A stretch of DNA of 64,000 nucleotides from Curtobacterium poinsettiae (lineage in GTDB: Bacteria; Actinomycetota; Actinomycetes; Actinomycetales; Microbacteriaceae): NCBI RefSeq assembly GCF_025677645.1, contig NZ_CP106879.1, positions 868,001 through 932,000 on the forward strand, written 5' to 3'. The notes under the pieces were generated by a model, which was not told the DNA's origin, searched no databases, and saw only the letters and a list, made by a program, of their open reading frames with translations. The position numbers and the translations under genes were made by a program. The stretch's first letter is position 1. The number at the start of each line of letters is the position of its first letter. Positions 60,798 to 64,000 of this stretch are shown piece after piece.

Positions 60798-61403
60798 GTG
60801 CCCCGGAACCGCAACCGTCCCGTGATCACCGGCGTCGCGGCCGTGGTGGCCGCCGGTCTCCTCGCCGGCGGGTTGTTCCTGACGGCGCGGCAGGGCGCGG
60901 ACGATCCGACCATCGGTGCCGGCGCGGCCTCACGGACGCCGAGCGACGCGCCGATCGCCTCCGGCGACGGCACCGTCACGATCACCCGCACCGGGCCGGA
61001 CCTGCCCGGCGGCGCCGCCCTCGCACGGTGCGACTCCACGACCCAGGCGGCCGTCGCCCAGTACGACACCGAGGCGCTGGGCCGCGTCACCCTGCAGTGC
61101 GGCACCGCTGCCCAGGGCTACGAGCACATCCGGGTGCGGCACACCGCCGACTGGCGGGACGTCGTCACCGGGCACGGCTCCCGCGACTGGGACGACGCCA
61201 TGCTCACCGCGGTGCAGACGGCGCTCGAGGACCCGCGCCCCGGGTTCCCGATCGACGCCGGTGACGGCAAGGTCTGCTACGCCGCACCCGTCCGGTTCGA
61301 CGACGGTTCACGCCCCGACGACGAGCCCTGGGTCAAGGTGATCGTCTCGGCCACCATCGACCGGGTGATCACGGCGTACCCCACGCGCACCGACGACTGC
61401 TGA
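60798..61403 (+). CDS. Membrane-anchored hypothetical protein
   Basis: 201 aa. One N-terminal membrane helix (PVITGVAAVVAAGLLAGGLF) then a soluble outer domain with four Cys (residues about 77, 101, 157, 201). No known motif. GTG 60798 lies six bases after CATACT. It converges on a CDF transporter. Confidence 0.65.
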   Translation: MPRNRNRPVITGVAAVVAAGLLAGGLFLTARQGADDPTIGAGAASRTPSDAPIASGDGTVTITRTGPDLPGGAALARCDSTTQAAVAQYDTEALGRVTLQCGTAAQGYEHIRVRHTADWRDVVTGHGSRDWDDAMLTAVQTALEDPRPGFPIDAGDGKVCYAAPVRFDDGSRPDDEPWVKVIVSATIDRVITAYPTRTDDC

Positions 61404-61468
61404 CCCGCCACCCGCGGACACCCGTTCTGCGACAGACCACGCGTCGATCACCTGGTGGATCGTCGCGA

Positions 61469-61487
61469 AGCCGGGGCGACCCCGGCT
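61469..61487. terminator. Hairpin between convergent genes
   Basis: AGCCGGGG-CGA-CCCCGGCT, a perfect 8-bp stem with three-base loop, 13 bases beyond the CDF stop on the minus strand. Confidence 0.6.
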
Positions 61488-61500
61488 GACGCACACGTCC

Positions 61501-62415
61501 CTACGCGTGCACCTCGTACTCGTGCCGCCGGTGCGACACCGGCTCCAACTGGAACGTCGAGTGCTCCACCGGCACGTCGAAGTGCTCCGCCACGCACCGC
61601 TGCAGCTCGTCGAGGATCGCCGGGGCGTGCGCCGTCGAGAAGCAGTGGTCGTCGACGACCACGTGCGCGGTCAGGTTCGGCACCCCGGTCGCCACCAGCG
61701 TCGCGTGCAGGTCGTGCACCGCGATGACGTGATCGAGCTCGAGGATGTGCCCACGCACGTCGTCGAGGTCCAGGCCCGGTGGCGTCGACTCGAGCAGCAC
61801 GTTCGCGGTCTCGCGCAGCAGCCGGATCGCCCGGGGCAGGATGAGCAGGCCGATCAGGATCGCGGCGACGGAGTCCGCGCGCTCCCACCCGGTCAGCATC
61901 AGCACGATCGCGGCGATGATGACGGCGACCGAGCCGAGGGTGTCGTTGAGGACCTCGAGCCGGGCGGCGCGCGAGGTGAACCCCTCGCCCGAGGCCCGCA
62001 GCAGCACCGCGTAGGCCACCAGGTTGCCGACGAGTCCGACGATGCCGAAGACGAGCAGCGGCCCGGAGTGGATCTCCTCCGGCACGAACAGCCGCTGCAC
62101 CGCCGAGATGATCACGTAGACCCCGACGGCGAGCAGGATCGAGGCCTGCGCGGTGGCCCCGAGGACCTCGGCCCGCTGGAATCCCCAGGTGCGCTGCGCG
62201 GTCGGCGTCCGGCGGGCGAGCCGTGTCGCGACGAGCCCGATGCCGAGTCCGCCGGTGTCGACGACCATGTGCCCGGCGTCGACGAGCAGCGCGAGCGAAC
62301 CGGTGACCACGGCGCCGACGACCTCGGCGAGCAGGATGCCCGCCGAGATGCAGAACGCGATGAGCAGGGCGCGCTCCGAGGCGTGCCCGACGCCGTGCCC
62401 GTGGTCGTGTCCCAT
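61501..62415 (-). CDS. Cation diffusion facilitator (Zn/Cd/Co exporter)
   Basis: 304 aa, six membrane helices. A His-rich start (MGHDHGHGVGHASE), the HxxxD metal site in VDAGHMVVDTGGL (helix 2), the second site in EVLNDTLGSVAVI (helix 5), and a C-terminal cytoplasmic domain with HVVVDDHCFST. Exports divalent metal by proton exchange. ATG 62415 is seven bases after TACGAT (minus strand); the ATG at 62424 overlaps that hexamer. Confidence 0.9.
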   Translation of the reverse strand: MGHDHGHGVGHASERALLIAFCISAGILLAEVVGAVVTGSLALLVDAGHMVVDTGGLGIGLVATRLARRTPTAQRTWGFQRAEVLGATAQASILLAVGVYVIISAVQRLFVPEEIHSGPLLVFGIVGLVGNLVAYAVLLRASGEGFTSRAARLEVLNDTLGSVAVIIAAIVLMLTGWERADSVAAILIGLLILPRAIRLLRETANVLLESTPPGLDLDDVRGHILELDHVIAVHDLHATLVATGVPNLTAHVVVDDHCFSTAHAPAILDELQRCVAEHFDVPVEHSTFQLEPVSHRRHEYEVHA

Positions 62416-62462
62416 GTGCGACATCGTAGGGATCAGCACTGACGACATGCCAGGATCGAACC

Positions 62463-63131
62463 GTGAGCCGGTCGCCCTACGAGCTGTCCGCACCACCCGA
62501 GGTGCTGGCCCGGCTGCACCCCCGGCTCCGCACGTACTTCGGCCCCGTCCCGGCCGGTCACGTCGGCCGCGGCGAGGGCGTCTTCGACGTCGTCGGCACG
62601 CCGCGTCGGTGGCTCTGGCCGGTGCTCGCGGTGTTCGCCCGCGATTCCGTCGTGTTCCCGGTCTGGGAGCGCGACGTCCCCTTCACGGTCGAGAACCGCG
62701 CGGCTCGCGTCCGTCGTGGATCCGGTGCCGGCCTGGAGGCCCGCCCCGCCGTCCGCGCGCACCGCACCTTCCACTTCCGTTCCGGGGCCCGGACGATGGT
62801 GGACGCCATCACCGCCGAACCCGACGGCCTGGTCGACCACCTGGGTCGCCACGGGCGCGTCAGCGCCCGGCTCCGGGCGCAGGTCGACGCGGACGGTCCC
62901 GACGCGGGCGCCCTGCGCCTGGCCTCCACGCATGTGACGTTCCGTGTGCTGGGACGTGATCTGCGCCTCCCGGCCGCCCTGAGCCCGCGTGTGACGCTCG
63001 TGGAACGATTCGATGACGAAGCGGACGTGCAGCGCGTGTCCCTGGTGCTCGCGGCGCCGGTGCTCGGCACGCTGTACCGGTACGAGGGGGCGTTCCGGTA
63101 CGAGATCGCGCCGGACACAGAACGGGGATGA
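62463..63131 (+). CDS. DUF4166 family protein
   Basis: 222 aa. LARLHPRLRTYFGPVPAGHV is the conserved start, followed by beta strands with VFPVWERDVPFTVENR and RTFHF. Family role unknown. GTG 62463 is six bases after CAGGAT. One base separates its stop from the start of the SDR gene, so they form an operon. Confidence 0.78.
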   Translation: MSRSPYELSAPPEVLARLHPRLRTYFGPVPAGHVGRGEGVFDVVGTPRRWLWPVLAVFARDSVVFPVWERDVPFTVENRAARVRRGSGAGLEARPAVRAHRTFHFRSGARTMVDAITAEPDGLVDHLGRHGRVSARLRAQVDADGPDAGALRLASTHVTFRVLGRDLRLPAALSPRVTLVERFDDEADVQRVSLVLAAPVLGTLYRYEGAFRYEIAPDTERG

Positions 63132-63132
63132 G

Positions 63133-64000
63133 ATGAGCGACCAGAAGGGCCGCGTCGTGATCGCGGGAGCGAGCGGCTTCGTGGGGCGGTACCTGCGGGA
63201 CGCCTTCACGCAAGAGGGGTACCAGGTCGTCACCATCGGCCGGACCGGCGACGCCGTGTGGGGCAACACCATGCGCATCCGGGAACTCGTGGACGGCGCC
63301 GCCATGGTCGTGAACATGGCGGGCAAGAGCGTCAACTGCCGCTACGGCCGACGCAACCGCGCGGAGATCATGCGCTCACGCGTGGACACCACGCTCGAGC
63401 TCGCCGAGGCCATCCGCACGTCCGAGCGCCCGACGCCGCTGTGGATGAACGCCTCGACCGCGACGATCTACCGGCACGCTGACGACCGCCCGCAGGACGA
63501 GACGACGGGGGAGATCGGCGAGGGGTTCTCGGTCTCCGTGGCCCGTGCGTGGGAGGCCGCCTTCTTCGGCGCCGACCTGCCCGGCACCCGCCGTGTGGCG
63601 CTCCGGATGGCGATCGTGTTCGGCGACGGCAGCGCGCTGCTGCCGCTCCTGCGGCTCGCGCAGGCCGGCCTCGGCGGGCCGCAGTACGACGGCCCGTGGG
63701 TGCCGACGCGCTCCCGGCTCCGCGCCGGCACGTACCACCACCACCGGCCCACCCACGGTCGGCAGCGCTTCAGCTGGGTGCACATCGCCGACGTCCTCGG
63801 GTCGATCCGGTTCCTCCGCGACCACCCGGAGATCGAGGGGCCGGTGAACATCTCGAGCCCGAACCCGTCCGACAACCGCACCGTGATGGCGACCATCCGC
63901 GACGCCGTCGGACGCCGGTTCGGGGTGCCGACCTGGCGGTGGATGCTCGAACTCGGGTCGTTCGCGATCCGCACCGAGACCGAACTCGTGCTGAAGAGCC
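63133..64000 (+). CDS. DUF1731-type sugar-nucleotide epimerase-like SDR (3' end outside window)
   Basis: 289 residues visible; the end of the gene is beyond the window. AGASGFVGRYLRDAF binds the dinucleotide; MAGKSVNCRYGRRNRAEIMR and the SWVHIADVLGSIRFL stretch are typical of the YfcH/TIGR01777 group, and the C-terminal part before the cut fits DUF1731. The usual active-site YxxxK is not obvious, as is common in this group. Cell-division or envelope links have been suggested for relatives. Confidence 0.83.
   Translation, partial: MSDQKGRVVIAGASGFVGRYLRDAFTQEGYQVVTIGRTGDAVWGNTMRIRELVDGAAMVVNMAGKSVNCRYGRRNRAEIMRSRVDTTLELAEAIRTSERPTPLWMNASTATIYRHADDRPQDETTGEIGEGFSVSVARAWEAAFFGADLPGTRRVALRMAIVFGDGSALLPLLRLAQAGLGGPQYDGPWVPTRSRLRAGTYHHHRPTHGRQRFSWVHIADVLGSIRFLRDHPEIEGPVNISSPNPSDNRTVMATIRDAVGRRFGVPTWRWMLELGSFAIRTETELVLKS

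Noticed and set aside
61501..62424. ATG 62424 as the CDF start
   Set aside because: It overlaps the TACGAT hexamer; ATG 62415 has the seven-base leaderless spacing and starts the His-rich segment.

Overview
The window is a very GC-rich chromosomal segment (third codon positions almost always G or C) with short gaps, GTG and TTG starts, overlapping stop/start codons and many genes starting 6-7 bases after a -10 hexamer. With Ku/LigD end joining, a LAxTG-type sorting signal, DUF6314, DUF1206, DUF6328 and DUF3618 proteins and a phosphoketolase, it points to an actinobacterium, most likely Microbacteriaceae (Curtobacterium-like). The genus is an inference. I see no tRNA, rRNA, CRISPR array, transposase or prophage.

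Layout. 1-3.7 kb: end of an alcohol dehydrogenase, a gamma-glutamyltransferase and a secreted lectin-peptidase M23 fusion. 3.7-5.8 kb: a small lower-GC island with a HicA/HicB-like toxin-antitoxin pair and a stand-alone nuclease-domain protein, bounded on both sides by related palindromes. 5.8-14.9 kb: sulfite exporter, AlkD-like protein, a dehydrogenase-epimerase pair, SHOCT membrane proteins, a pentapeptide protein, a thioredoxin-reductase-like enzyme opposite an XRE-cupin regulator, a lipoprotein and a glycosyltransferase. 15-18.8 kb: the envelope trio (linker protein, DUF1469 holin-like, DUF3618), MarR, a metallo-hydrolase and a HAD phosphatase. 19-26.5 kb: TetR plus drug exporter, then a LacI-controlled nucleoside hydrolase, transporter and ribokinase set. 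26.5-34 kb: Ppx/GppA, ABM membrane protein, and the NHEJ block Ku / SDR / LigD. 34-41.3 kb: sugar isomerase, FAH hydrolase, a frameshifted gene, phosphoketolase, a secreted protein and DUF1992. 41.3-50.5 kb: GH15, RtcB with a leader ORF, DUF1206, SMP-30 lactonase, alpha/beta hydrolase, FAD reductase, SDR and Dps. 50.6-64 kb: MarR, FMN reductase, GH13, a wall-anchored DUF11 protein, an ECF sigma/anti-sigma-like pair, LysR with MFS, a CDF transporter, DUF4166 and a truncated epimerase.

How genes work together. Four circuits can be read from sequence: the LacI nucleoside operon with twin operators, the TetR/MFS pair with an 11-bp inverted repeat over the promoter, the LysR/MFS divergent pair with a palindrome over the lysR promoter, and the ECF sigma gene translationally coupled to a membrane partner whose outer domain resembles a lipoprotein encoded 43 kb away.

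The least explained content is between the genes: several families of repeated extragenic palindromes with shared stems, and four tandem duplications that begin at or contain a stop codon.
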